Assembly: GCA_937925525.1 (NCBI GenBank)
Contig: CALALS010000082.1
Coordinates: 1 to 21,302, forward strand
Direction: 5' to 3'
Length of the DNA stretch: 21,302 nucleotides
Source: an uncultured Flavobacteriales bacterium
Lineage (GTDB): Bacteria; Bacteroidota; Bacteroidia; Flavobacteriales_E; Vicingaceae
The notes beneath the pieces were generated by a model. The model saw only the letters and a program-made list of their open reading frames with translations, had not been told where the DNA came from and made no database searches. The position numbers and the translations under genes are program-made. Of this stretch, positions 1 through 7,284 are shown one piece after another (within the stretch, counting starts at the first letter, position 1; each line of letters begins with the position of its first letter).

Positions 1-206
1 TTTTTTTTGTTTTTTTCAACTGAATCAGATAATGAGTATGTGTGTCTGCTAGATGTTCCTGTACAAATAATAAAGTAATCGCAAATTGAATTATCTATTC
101 CTTTAAGATTTAATAGAACGATATCTTCTGCTTTTTTTTCTTGTAAACCTTTAATGGCTTCTTCTGCTAATCGTTTTGATGAGTACTTCAATTTCTTCTC
201 TGTCAT
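1..206 (-). CDS. rsfS: Ribosome silencing factor RsfS, 5' part (runs off the window)
   Basis: The reverse strand from the ATG at 204-206 encodes about 68 residues of the RsfS/Iojap family, which binds ribosomal protein uL14 and blocks subunit joining under starvation. Seen directly: an N-terminal helix (SKRLAEEAIKGLQEKKAEDI) followed by a beta strand and the family hallmark CDYFIICTGTSS near residues 42-53. The 3' half is outside the window. The last visible codons read EKNKKK from a T-rich run at the window edge; family members usually have a less Lys-rich stretch there, so the first ~17 bases may be unreliable. The gene is divergent from birA, a usual Bacteroidota neighbour. Family assignment is firm; the end is uncertain. 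Confidence 0.9.
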   Translation of the reverse strand, partial: MTEKKLKYSSKRLAEEAIKGLQEKKAEDIVLLNLKGIDNSICDYFIICTGTSSRHTYSLSDSVEKNKK

Positions 207-226
207 TAATTTTTTTAGTTAGTTTG

Positions 227-234
227 CAAAAATA
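227..234 (-). promoter_or_regulatory. Probable -7 box of the rsfS promoter
   Basis: On the minus strand this reads TATTTTTG, a full match to the Bacteroidota -7 consensus TAnnTTTG, 20 bases upstream of the rsfS ATG. No clear TTTG -33 box is seen at the expected spacing, so the call rests on the -7 box and its position. Confidence 0.45.
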
Positions 235-286
235 GTGATTTTATGTAGTTAAAGTCATTGATTATAACATAAGTTAACAAATAAAC

Positions 287-1021
287 TTGCAAATAGTTGG
301 ACATAACATAGTTTGGCTAGATGAAATTTCATCTACAAATGACTATTGTATTGAGTTGTGTAAATCTAATTTAGCTGCTGAAGGGCTTGTTGTTGCTGCA
401 AGTTCTCAAGTAAATGGGAAGGGGCAGAGAGGTAACGATTGGGTAGCTGAAAAAGATAAAAATTTAACCTTTAGCATTTGTTTATTTCCTAAATTGACTG
501 TAGAAAATCAATTTGTTTTAAATAAAATAGCGTCACTGTCGATTTGTGATTTTCTAGGTAAGCTAGATATTAAGTCTCAAATTAAGTGGCCAAATGATAT
601 TTTAGTAGATAGCAAAAAAATATGCGGAATTCTTATAGAAAGTGGAATTCAGGGGAAAGAGATTGTTTACAGTGTTTTGGGAATTGGACTAAATGTAAAT
701 CAAAAGTTATTTGAGGGCTTTAATGCAACATCTATTTTTAATTTGACAGCACAAAAAATGGATTTAAAAATGCTTTTAGAACAGTATTTGAAATCATTTC
801 AATATTACTATTTGTTATTGCAGAGCAAACAATTTAATAAAATTGAAAGCGACTACTACTCTTTACTTTATGGATATAAGAAAGTAAATAAGTTTGAAGA
901 TGAAAAAGGTATTTTTGCAGGTGTGATTGAGGGAATTGACAAGCATGGAGCTCTGGTAATATCTTCAGATGCTCGAGAAAAAAGCATTTACCAACTAAAA
1001 GAAATTAAAATACATTATTAA
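287..1021 (+). CDS. birA: Biotin--[acetyl-CoA-carboxylase] ligase (BirA, catalytic-only form)
   Basis: Biotin protein ligase activates biotin with ATP to biotinyl-5'-AMP and transfers it to the lysine of biotin carboxyl carrier proteins such as acetyl-CoA carboxylase. Seen in the 244-residue protein: EISSTNDY at 13-20 (substrate loop), GKGQRGNDW at 44-52, equivalent to the GRGRxGRxW biotinyl-AMP loop, and KWPND at 100-104 followed by KKICGILIES, which carries the conserved lysine. There is no N-terminal helix-turn-helix, so it is the non-repressor (group I) type usual in Bacteroidota. The start is TTG at 287: an in-frame stop lies at 275-277 and no ATG precedes the conserved core. A short C-terminal SH3-like domain (about 200-244) is present. 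Divergent from rsfS. Confidence 0.95.
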   Translation: MQIVGHNIVWLDEISSTNDYCIELCKSNLAAEGLVVAASSQVNGKGQRGNDWVAEKDKNLTFSICLFPKLTVENQFVLNKIASLSICDFLGKLDIKSQIKWPNDILVDSKKICGILIESGIQGKEIVYSVLGIGLNVNQKLFEGFNATSIFNLTAQKMDLKMLLEQYLKSFQYYYLLLQSKQFNKIESDYYSLLYGYKKVNKFEDEKGIFAGVIEGIDKHGALVISSDAREKSIYQLKEIKIHY

Positions 1022-1036
1022 GCTAAGTCATATTTA

Positions 1037-1044
1037 TATCTTTG
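1037..1044 (+). promoter_or_regulatory. Probable -7 box upstream of the M48 protease gene
   Basis: TATCTTTG matches the Bacteroidota -7 consensus TAnnTTTG and lies 19 bases before the ATG at 1064, which implies a very short leader. It starts just after the birA stop, so the protease gene need not depend on birA readthrough. No clear -33 box. Confidence 0.5.
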
Positions 1045-1063
1045 TAACCCTAATTTAAAATTT

Positions 1064-1876
1064 ATGAGAGGATTTTTAATTAAAGTAATTTCTATACAAC
1101 TCCTATTACTGATTTTATGGGCATGCGCAAAGGTTCCAATTACCGGAAGGCGCCAAATGAATTTGTTGCCTGAAAGTGAATTAATGACAATGAGCTTAGA
1201 TCAGTACAACCAGTTTTTGAGTGAACATAAAAAAGTGCCTGATACTGACCCTAGAACACAAATGGTAAAGAGAGTGGGTAAAAAAATTGCAGATGCGGTA
1301 ACAGAGTTTTCTAAGGATAATAAAAAAATGCAAAAACGTATTAAAAACTTTGAATGGGAATTTAACTTAGTTGAAGACAATATTGCTAATGCCTGGTGTA
1401 TGCCTGGAGGAAAGGTTTGTTTTTATACGGGTATTTTGCCAATTACAGCAGATGAAACAGGGCTTGCGGTAGTGATGGGGCACGAAATTGCACATGCTAT
1501 TGCCCGACACGGTAATGAGCGGATGTCACAGGGGCTTGCAATGCAGGCTGGTGGAGCGACTATAGGTGCCGTTATGGGTTCAAATCCAACTTTAGGAAAT
1601 CAAATTTTTATGCAGGCAATAGGAGTAGGAGGACAATTAGGAATGTTAAAGTTTTCTAGAAAGCATGAATCAGAAGCTGACCACATGGGATTAATTTTTA
1701 TGGCAATGGCGGGATATGACCCGAGAGAGGCAGCAAGTTTTTGGGAAAGAATGAAAGAAGCAGGCGGTGGGGCTCCTCCGGAATTTTTAAGTACTCACCC
1801 AAGCCATGACAGCCGAATTGAAGATATCAAAGATCATTTGCCTGAGGCAATGACTTATTATAATCCGAGCAAATAA
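1064..1876 (+). CDS. M48 family metallopeptidase, lipoprotein (BepA/LoiP-like)
   Basis: Zinc endopeptidase of the M48 Ste24/HtpX superfamily, 270 residues. Seen: a hydrophobic signal (6-20) ending in a lipobox with Cys21 (LILWA-C), so it is probably an outer-membrane-anchored periplasmic lipoprotein. The zinc motif HEIAH is at 140-144, with a conserved downstream ESEAD at 202-206 supplying the third ligand (Glu202). RHGNERMS follows the first helix, and the C-terminal STHPSHDSRIEDI (about 243-255) is typical of BepA/YggG-like members. By family knowledge such proteases take part in outer-membrane protein quality control; the exact substrate is not evident. It has its own -7 box at 1037-1044 and is followed by a tRNA gene. 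No TPR domain is present, unlike E. coli BepA. Confidence 0.93.
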   Translation: MRGFLIKVISIQLLLLILWACAKVPITGRRQMNLLPESELMTMSLDQYNQFLSEHKKVPDTDPRTQMVKRVGKKIADAVTEFSKDNKKMQKRIKNFEWEFNLVEDNIANAWCMPGGKVCFYTGILPITADETGLAVVMGHEIAHAIARHGNERMSQGLAMQAGGATIGAVMGSNPTLGNQIFMQAIGVGGQLGMLKFSRKHESEADHMGLIFMAMAGYDPREAASFWERMKEAGGGAPPEFLSTHPSHDSRIEDIKDHLPEAMTYYNPSK

Positions 1877-1877
1877 T

Positions 1878-1885
1878 TACATTTG
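1878..1885 (+). promoter_or_regulatory. Probable -7 box of the tRNA-Arg promoter
   Basis: TACATTTG matches TAnnTTTG and ends 12 bases before the first base of the tRNA, the distance expected if transcription starts a few bases upstream of the mature 5' end. It begins directly after the protease stop codon. No -33 TTTG was identified. Confidence 0.45.
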
Positions 1886-1897
1886 CCGAAAATTAAT

Positions 1898-1971
1898 GCA
1901 CCCGTAGCTCAACTGGATAGAGCATCTGACTACGGATCAGAAGGTTTGGGGTTCGAATCCCTACGGGTGTA
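1898..1971 (+). tRNA. tRNA-Arg, anticodon ACG
   Basis: A 74-base cloverleaf can be drawn by eye. The acceptor stem GCACCCG pairs with CGGGTGT (the first pair is G-U) with discriminator A at 1971. The D arm contains AGCTCAACTGGATAGAGC. The anticodon stem TCTGA/TCAGA (1925-1929 with 1937-1941) encloses the loop CTACGGA with anticodon ACG at 1932-1934. The T arm has the TTCGAAT loop. The 3' CCA is not encoded. ACG reads CGU and, after TadA deamination to ICG, also CGC and CGA. Confidence 0.97.
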
Positions 1972-2101
1972 CTTTTTACCAAAATAGGTTAAATCACCTA
2001 CTTAATTTTACTAGTTTTTACCTTATCAATTTACACTTTTTCACTCTATTTTCTTGTCTTTTTTATGGGGATTTTTGCTTTATAATTAATCAAAGCAAAG
2101 A

Positions 2102-3331
2102 ATGAAGAGTTTTATTCAATTTACCATAGCAATGTTCTTAGTATTTAATCTAAGTGCAAACAATAATGCAATTAGAATTAAAATAACCGGAAATGGCTAC
2201 TCTGATGAGACTGTAGTTCGGTTACATGCTAATGCTACGGTATATTTTGACGGTAATTACGATGCTTGGAAGTTGATTAGTTCTAATCCTAATGTTCCTT
2301 CAATCTATACGCAAATTAGCCCAACACAGAAATTATCTATTAATGCTTTACCTGAATTTAATAAGGATACAGCTATTTCTATATTTACCAATATCCCTGT
2401 TAGCGGAAATTATGCAATTACCATATCTGAAGTTTTTCCACTGGATAGTTCATATAAAATTTCCTTAACTGATAATTCAACAGGAATTCACTATTTTTTC
2501 AAAAGCGATACTACTTTTAGTGTTCAGTTACAAGCAATGCAGGCACAGGCTAGCTTTACATTCAATATTTCTAAAGCAGCACAAATTACTGTTTTAGATG
2601 AAGATTGTTTCGGGAATAACAATGGCTCTGTTCAGCTTACAAAAAATGGAAATACAAACTGGCAAATAAAATTATACAATGCCCAAAATACATTAATACA
2701 ATCTATTCAAAGTGCAAGCTTTACTAAATTAATTGATAGCCTATTGGCCGGAAATTATTATTTAGAAATTTTAAGTAAAGGAATTGTTGAAGAAGTGAAC
2801 TTTTCTGTTCAGCCCGGTGTCTTGGTAGTTGTAAATTATTCTTTATCTAGTGACACCGTCTATTTATCTGAGGGTGCAAATATGCAGTTTAGTAATAATT
2901 CAGTTAATGCGTTAAATTATCTATGGGACTTTGGTGATGGAGTTACGAGTACTCTTACAAATCCTTCGCATAATTATAGTTCTGTGGGTAATTACGAAGT
3001 TTCGTTGAAAGGATTTAATGGTGGGTGTTATGCAGAAATGAAAGACACCATTACTGTTGAATTAAATAAAACAATAATCACTTCTATTACAAATGCAGAT
3101 TATACTTCAATGGATTTATTGCACTTTGGAAATAATACTTTTGAAATAAAGTCAAACACTAATAAAGAGAAATTGCTTTTTGTTACCGACATGAACGGTA
3201 AATGCGTATTACAAAATAACTTTACAGATGTTAGTTTTAAGTTTGATTTAGGCTTATTTCAGTCCGGTGTTTATGTTGTTTCAGCAGTTTGTGAGAATGA
3301 AAAGATAACTGAAAAAATAGTTATTTTTTAA
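2102..3331 (+). CDS. Secreted PKD-domain protein with T9SS-type C-terminal tail
   Basis: The 409-residue protein starts with a signal peptide (about 1-19) and is built of beta-sandwich segments. An N-terminal region of unknown fold (25-235) is followed by a PKD domain at about 245-320 with the hallmark YLWDFGDG (273-280) and HNYSSVGNYEVSL. A C-terminal region at about 345-409 has the TDMNGKCVLQ...GVYVVSA pattern of the type IX secretion sorting domain. By family knowledge such proteins cross the outer membrane by T9SS and become surface-attached or released; PKD domains mediate adhesion or polymer contact. No catalytic domain is seen. GATTTTTG at 2070-2077 is a possible -7 box with one mismatch. 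Its 3' end overlaps the convergent kinase gene by 11 bases. Confidence 0.8.
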   Translation: MKSFIQFTIAMFLVFNLSANNNAIRIKITGNGYSDETVVRLHANATVYFDGNYDAWKLISSNPNVPSIYTQISPTQKLSINALPEFNKDTAISIFTNIPVSGNYAITISEVFPLDSSYKISLTDNSTGIHYFFKSDTTFSVQLQAMQAQASFTFNISKAAQITVLDEDCFGNNNGSVQLTKNGNTNWQIKLYNAQNTLIQSIQSASFTKLIDSLLAGNYYLEILSKGIVEEVNFSVQPGVLVVVNYSLSSDTVYLSEGANMQFSNNSVNALNYLWDFGDGVTSTLTNPSHNYSSVGNYEVSLKGFNGGCYAEMKDTITVELNKTIITSITNADYTSMDLLHFGNNTFEIKSNTNKEKLLFVTDMNGKCVLQNNFTDVSFKFDLGLFQSGVYVVSAVCENEKITEKIVIF

Positions 3332-4244
3332 AATTGAAACTCACTTTAGTACCATTCTTAGAATGAATGCTGACATCTCCCTCAAGTTGTTCTATTAGGG
3401 AAGTAATAATTGTAAAACCAAGCGAAGTAGAATTTTCTAAATTAAAGTCATTAGGTACTCCTAAACCATTATCTACTACTTGTACAAATACTTGTTCATT
3501 GCTTTCCTCAATTGAAACTTGAGTTTTTGGGTTTACACTATCTTCTTTAAACGCATGTTTAAAAGAGTTTACGACAAGCTCATTTAAAATTAATCCTACT
3601 GAAATAGAAGTATCCAGGTCTAAAAAAATATCTTTTTCAACCTCAAACTTTAGCTCTATTTTGTTGTGATATGGATAAGTTCTTGAAATTTCTTTCACAA
3701 GCTCAATAGCATAATTGCTAAAATTAATTTGTGCAAAATTTTCAGTTCGGTATAATTTTTCATGCACTAATGCCATTGATTTTATTCGGTCCTGACATTC
3801 TTTAAATTGTATTTTAGCTTCTTCGTCTTTTAAAATACTAGATTGTAGGTTAATAAGGCTAGAAACTAATTGTAAATTATTTTTAACTCTATGATGAATT
3901 TCTTTTAACAAGGTTTCCTTTTCGTGAAGTGATATATTTGCTGAGGAGAGTTCTTCTCCTAACATATTTATACCTACTGCCAAACCATCAAACTCATTAT
4001 TTGAATTTGAAACTAAGGCTTTCTTTTTAAAATCTTTGTTGCTGTAAGAAATAATTACGTTTGCCATTTCACGTAATCGCTCATCACAACTTTCTTTACA
4101 ACTAATTAAGTATTCAATTTCACTTATGTTTTCAGTGATAAATGATTCTATTTCATCAAAAGATATTTTTTTTGGAGGAATATCCTTTATTCTGCAGATG
4201 AGTTTATAAAGCTCTTTTTGGTATGTAGTATTTATGCTATCCAT
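3321..4244 (-). CDS. Soluble sensor histidine kinase, HisKA_2 type with HAMP-like segment
   Basis: 307 residues with no signal peptide or membrane segment. Residues 1-55 are helical and of unknown role. Residues 57-100 (SYSNKDFKKK...NEFDGLAVGINMLGEEL) resemble a cytosolic HAMP signal-transfer helix pair. The dimerisation/phosphoacceptor box EIHHRVKNNLQ at 115-125 marks the HisKA_2 family (His117/His118). The ATP-binding domain shows the N box ELVVNSFKHAF at 222-232, G1 DNGLG at 258-262 and G2 TSLGFTI at 273-279. It overlaps the upstream STAS-like gene by 8 bases, implying translational coupling and a shared pathway. No response regulator lies next to it, so its partner is unknown. An input from the STAS-like protein is inferred, not shown. 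Confidence 0.88.
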   Translation of the reverse strand: MDSINTTYQKELYKLICRIKDIPPKKISFDEIESFITENISEIEYLISCKESCDERLREMANVIISYSNKDFKKKALVSNSNNEFDGLAVGINMLGEELSSANISLHEKETLLKEIHHRVKNNLQLVSSLINLQSSILKDEEAKIQFKECQDRIKSMALVHEKLYRTENFAQINFSNYAIELVKEISRTYPYHNKIELKFEVEKDIFLDLDTSISVGLILNELVVNSFKHAFKEDSVNPKTQVSIEESNEQVFVQVVDNGLGVPNDFNLENSTSLGFTIITSLIEQLEGDVSIHSKNGTKVSFNFKK

Positions 4245-4620
4245 GAATATATGGAGTTAACCATTTTATGGCTTTTTCCTTACTGTTAAATAGTTTGGTT
4301 GGTACGGTGGGTGAGCTTAAATTGATAAAATAGTTTCCAATCATTCTACTTATGGGAGATTTAATGACCATAGCCAACGAATTAATGAGTGGTTCTCTTC
4401 CTTTCATGGCAAAATGGTCTCTAGCTTCTTTAGTAATACTTTTTATGTTATTTAAATCAACAAGTAGCGGGTATTTTTTTTCTCCGCTCAATTTTCTTAC
4501 CATTTCGGTATTGTTTTTTGCTGCCTCTAAATCAATGATAGCATTTAATTTAACTTCTGTATAGATGATGTTATCAGATAGCCAGGTTTTAAACTCTTTA
4601 CTTTCTAATTCTGTTTCCAT
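4237..4620 (-). CDS. STAS/SpoIIAA-like protein (DUF7793-type)
   Basis: A cytosolic protein of 127 residues. The pattern of strands and helices (YTEVKLNAIIDLEAAKNNTEMV, then YPLLVDLNNIKSITKEARDHF, then SLAMVIKSPISRMIGNYF, then a C-terminal FNSKEKAIKWL helix) matches the small STAS/SEC14-like proteins of Bacteroidota, in which a DLxxxKxxxxEAR segment lies where anti-anti-sigma factors carry their switch serine; here the position reads SITKEAR. I recognise the family by this pattern rather than by a diagnostic motif. It is the first gene of a two-gene unit with the histidine kinase (8-base overlap) and has its own -7 box at 4628-4635. A ligand-sensing or partner-switch role is inference. Confidence 0.65.
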   Translation of the reverse strand: METELESKEFKTWLSDNIIYTEVKLNAIIDLEAAKNNTEMVRKLSGEKKYPLLVDLNNIKSITKEARDHFAMKGREPLINSLAMVIKSPISRMIGNYFINLSSPTVPTKLFNSKEKAIKWLTPYIHG

Positions 4621-4627
4621 ACAATAC

Positions 4628-4635
4628 CAAATATA
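4628..4635 (-). promoter_or_regulatory. Probable -7 box of the STAS-kinase operon
   Basis: Reads TATATTTG on the minus strand, a full TAnnTTTG match, ending 7 bases upstream of the ATG at 4618-4620. That spacing implies a nearly leaderless transcript. No good -33 box was found. Confidence 0.4.
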
Positions 4636-4650
4636 GTAAAAATAGTGTAA

Positions 4651-4992
4651 TTATATGGTTAAGAACTCTTTAAAATCATTCAGGTAATGACTGCCATCTA
4701 CCATCAAAGAAATTAAAAATGCTACTGACCCGAATGATGATAAAACGATTCCAATAATAGCGCAAACTCTACCTGCTTTTAAATTATTGTAGGAAACACT
4801 TGTGTATAAGTTTGGATTGGCTTCATATAGTTCTATTGCTTGTTTTGAAAGGTAAAGTGCAATTATTCCAAATATCAAACCTATAATTCCGTAGCAGCAA
4901 CAAAATACTATGGATAATATTCCTAACACCAGAACTCCGGTTGAGTTAGGGAGTTCTCTTTTATTTATTTTTTCATCAACTATAGAGTCCAT
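4651..4992 (-). CDS. CCC-motif membrane protein
   Basis: A 113-residue inner-membrane protein. Seen: a charged N-terminus, a first membrane segment (about 18-47) carrying three consecutive cysteines at 31-33 (IVFCCCYGIIGLIFGIIAL), a short soluble loop (48-72), and a second membrane segment (about 75-97). This architecture is that of the CCC-motif membrane proteins of Bacteroidota, related to DUF4190. No function is known to me. The gene overlaps the upstream DUF2752 gene by 17 bases, a pairing I recall as common in the phylum, so the two probably act together. There is no gene-specific promoter. Confidence 0.75.
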   Translation of the reverse strand: MDSIVDEKINKRELPNSTGVLVLGILSIVFCCCYGIIGLIFGIIALYLSKQAIELYEANPNLYTSVSYNNLKAGRVCAIIGIVLSSFGSVAFLISLMVDGSHYLNDFKEFLTI

Positions 4993-5272
4993 TTTGTGTT
5001 AATTTTAGTACGTAGCTAGTCATTATTATCAAACAAGTAAAAACAAACCAAAGTTTAAGTGCTTTTGCGCCAAATGTAAATTTAAACTTTATATGTAATG
5101 CTAGAAAAGTAAAAAGCATAATAATTGGTATAAGAGCAGGATATAACATAAAACTTTCTGTAAAATCTCCGTTTATTAATGCTAAAAAGGAGCGTTGCAT
5201 GCCACATCCTGGGCAATCAAAACCAAAGTATTTTTTATAAAAGCACGGGAGCAAATAAGATTCTAAGTCCAA
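4976..5272 (-). CDS. DUF2752 membrane protein
   Basis: 98 residues. The N-terminal part carries the family signature DCPGCGMQRSF at 19-29 (a CPxCG knuckle followed by QRS), then AxxNGDFxxSFMLYP, and two membrane segments at about 43-62 and 72-90. DUF2752 proteins are small inner-membrane proteins of unknown function. The start is TTG (5270-5272); no ATG lies between it and the conserved core. A -7 box at 5291-5298 sits 18 bases upstream, so this is the first gene of a two-gene unit with the CCC-motif protein (17-base overlap). Confidence 0.8.
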   Translation of the reverse strand: MDLESYLLPCFYKKYFGFDCPGCGMQRSFLALINGDFTESFMLYPALIPIIMLFTFLALHIKFKFTFGAKALKLWFVFTCLIIMTSYVLKLTQNGLYS

Positions 5273-5290
5273 TTTTTAGTTGTTTAAAAC

Positions 5291-5298
5291 CAAATGTA
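5291..5298 (-). promoter_or_regulatory. Probable -7 box of the DUF2752/CCC unit
   Basis: TACATTTG on the minus strand matches TAnnTTTG. It lies in the 36-base gap after the P-domain protein stop, 18 bases before the TTG start of the DUF2752 gene. This separates the membrane pair from the secreted-protein pair upstream. Confidence 0.45.
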
Positions 5299-5308
5299 AT
5301 AAACTTAC

Positions 5309-6883
5309 TTATTGTTTAATAACAGACTGGGTAGAAATAATGGAACCGTCTGTATGTATTACTGAAATAAAATAAATTCCTTTTGACAACTCATTAACGT
5401 CAAACTCAAAGTTTGTTTCTCCATTCAGGTTAGTTTTTTTTATTAAAGTTCCAAAACTATTGTATATATAAATACTACTTTCATTACCCGATAGGGAAGA
5501 AATAACTAGCTTGTTTTCAATTGGATTAGGATAGATAGAAGGCTTTTTCACATTATCTGAAGGAATAAAAATAGTATTATGGTACTCTACTTCACCATTA
5601 AAATCTATTTGTTTTAACCTAAAATAGGCATCAAGCTTTTCTTCAAACCGCTCTTGGTATTTATATTCTTTACCGGTGGAGCTTGTTCCTAATCCGTTTT
5701 CATCATAGACCTTTTCAAAATGATAACCGTCATAAGATTTCTCTAATTCAAATTTTTTGTTGTTTACTTCAGATGCTGTTATCCATTTAAGAAAATTTTT
5801 AGCATTTTCCTTATATCCTTCAAAACTTACAAGATTTACTTTTAAGGGATTGCAATTAAGTGAAGCCCCATTTGTTAAGCTCCAATTTAAGTTAAAAGGA
5901 GATGCGGTAGCTGAATAATTATCAATTACCAGTATAAAGACATCACCTGTATTAGCGTTAATGGTGTCAACAAATCTATTTCCACCTACTCCTTCAGTAT
6001 TGTCTGTTTCAGTGGCTAAAAGACCAGTATTTCCTCCACCAGCAGCGTAAGAACACCTTAAGGGAGTTCCTGATGGCGGACAGATTGTACTTGAGGTAGA
6101 GCCACTTGGATAGGGTCCCCAGACAGCAAAGTCGTAATCATCAGTTCCATTAGATGGGGAAATAGTAAAGGCAAATGTGCCTGCATTGGTGGCTTCAAAA
6201 AAATACCAAGAAGATTGATGTTCTATACTTAAACATCCGCTATTACCAGCATTTAATTCTTGTGTTCCAAAGCCACTGCTATTTCCTGTAAATGGGGCAC
6301 TAGAGCAAACCGTTGTTCCACCGTTACAATCTTCTCTTCCCGGAGGTGGAGGGCATGGTGCAGGTGAGGCTCCAAAAGTTAAGTTCCATCTAATTAAAGT
6401 TCCTACATCACCACAGGCATCATCGGTGATTTCTAGTCTCCATGCACCGTTTGGATTTTGACCATTATTGGCAGTTCCTAAATTACCCTCCGGAATATAA
6501 GTTCCTGAAAATGGCGCAGTTCCTCCAGTTACATTTCCTGACGCTCCACTCATATTGAAACAAGTATTCGTGCCTCCATTACCATAGTTGTTCCCACTAC
6601 CTCCATTATCGGTAGTAAGCTCAATTCTGGTATTATCCGGTGCAATTAAAAATATATCCAGGTCTGAATCCCAAGTATGATTAATTCTAATACATACTGT
6701 TTCTAAACCGAATGTAGTGCAGTTGATTGCCGAAGATAAACCACTAACATTTATTGTATTTGTAACAGCCGATCCACAATCGGGAATAGCCATATTAGGG
6801 CTTGAAGAGAAAGTTTGACTATAAATTCCAAATGAATAAAAAGTTAATACTATGGCAAATAAATATTTATTCAATAAATTCAA
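5309..6883 (-). CDS. Secreted P-domain protein with T9SS sorting tail
   Basis: 524 residues: a signal peptide (about 1-22), then a proprotein-convertase P domain (about 42-170) with HTWDSDLDIFLIAPDNTRIEL and NPNGAWRLEITDDACGDVGTL. A second, Gly/Ser/Asn-rich beta domain (about 186-345, with YDFAVWGPYP) resembles the accessory domains of Bacteroidota surface proteins. An FnIII-like segment (352-438) and a Por_Secre_tail (449-524, SIYPNPIENKLVISS...KGIYFISV) mark export through the type IX secretion system. No protease domain accompanies the P domain, so it is probably an adhesive or structural surface protein. Its start overlaps the upstream small-protein gene by 17 bases, arguing for co-translation. 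Confidence 0.88.
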   Translation of the reverse strand: MNLLNKYLFAIVLTFYSFGIYSQTFSSSPNMAIPDCGSAVTNTINVSGLSSAINCTTFGLETVCIRINHTWDSDLDIFLIAPDNTRIELTTDNGGSGNNYGNGGTNTCFNMSGASGNVTGGTAPFSGTYIPEGNLGTANNGQNPNGAWRLEITDDACGDVGTLIRWNLTFGASPAPCPPPPGREDCNGGTTVCSSAPFTGNSSGFGTQELNAGNSGCLSIEHQSSWYFFEATNAGTFAFTISPSNGTDDYDFAVWGPYPSGSTSSTICPPSGTPLRCSYAAGGGNTGLLATETDNTEGVGGNRFVDTINANTGDVFILVIDNYSATASPFNLNWSLTNGASLNCNPLKVNLVSFEGYKENAKNFLKWITASEVNNKKFELEKSYDGYHFEKVYDENGLGTSSTGKEYKYQERFEEKLDAYFRLKQIDFNGEVEYHNTIFIPSDNVKKPSIYPNPIENKLVISSLSGNESSIYIYNSFGTLIKKTNLNGETNFEFDVNELSKGIYFISVIHTDGSIISTQSVIKQ

Positions 6884-7166
6884 TTTTGTTGCTAATAGGG
6901 TAATTGTTAAGCATTAATTTATCTCTTAATTCTACTAAATCGTATTTATGAATAGAAGTAACAATAAATGCCTTTTGCTCTAAGTCAAAAGTAGCCTTAG
7001 CATCTCCCATAATATCTATTAAATCTGCTTTTATTGCCTTAGCTTCGGCTTCGGTGTCAACATTATCTACAATAATTTTATAAGTAAATGTGGCTGATTG
7101 AGAAAAGGATTCATTTGCAACTATTGACAGAACAATAGTTAATAAAAAAGTAAGTTTTTTAAGCAT
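6867..7166 (-). CDS. Small exported protein of unknown function, ferredoxin-like fold predicted
   Basis: About 99 residues from the ATG at 7164-7166; a GTG at 7170-7172 would add two. The ATG is preferred because it gives MLKK, a clean signal-peptide start. The signal peptide ends near AxxSFSQ; the mature part is about 75 residues with an alternating strand-helix pattern (TFTYKIIVDNV, EAEAKAIKADLIDIMG, ATFDLEQKAFIVTS, LVELRDKLMLN, KIEFIE) like a heavy-metal-associated beta-alpha-beta-beta-alpha-beta fold. It has no cysteine and so no metal-binding CxxC. It precedes the P-domain T9SS protein with a 17-base overlap, so a periplasmic role linked to that protein is likely but unproven. Confidence 0.7.
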   Translation of the reverse strand: MLKKLTFLLTIVLSIVANESFSQSATFTYKIIVDNVDTEAEAKAIKADLIDIMGDAKATFDLEQKAFIVTSIHKYDLVELRDKLMLNNYPISNKIEFIE

Positions 7167-7187
7167 AAACACCTAGTTAGGTAAAAC

Positions 7188-7219
7188 CAAATATCCGACT
7201 TTTTACTTATTGAACCAAA
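7188..7219 (-). promoter_or_regulatory. Probable promoter of the small exported protein/P-domain operon
   Basis: On the minus strand a TTTG -33 box (7216-7219) is followed after 20 bases by GATATTTG (7188-7195), one mismatch from TAnnTTTG. This is the expected Bacteroidota layout, and the -7 box ends 21 bases upstream of the ATG. Confidence 0.45.
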
Positions 7220-7227
7220 ATAAAACC

Positions 7228-7245
7228 TATTATTTTTCAATAATA
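7228..7245 (-). terminator. Weak hairpin downstream of coaE, possible terminator
   Basis: TATTATT and AATAATA form a 7-bp all-AT stem around a GAAA loop on the minus strand, followed by GGTTTTATTTT. It lies about 40 bases past the coaE stop and before the next promoter, where the end of the long operon is expected. The all-AT stem makes it weak. Confidence 0.3.
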
Positions 7246-7284
7246 TTAGATGAATTAACTTAAAATTACGCTGAATGTAAAATT

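Noticed and set aside
4352..4564. A 70-residue plus-strand frame with a hydrophobic stretch
   Set aside because: It is antisense to the STAS-like gene, whose pattern and coupling to the kinase are better supported.
7171..7182. Near-palindrome ACCTAGTTAGGT just before the small exported protein gene
   Set aside because: Only 5-bp arms with a 2-base centre; too short to distinguish from chance, although its position is suggestive.
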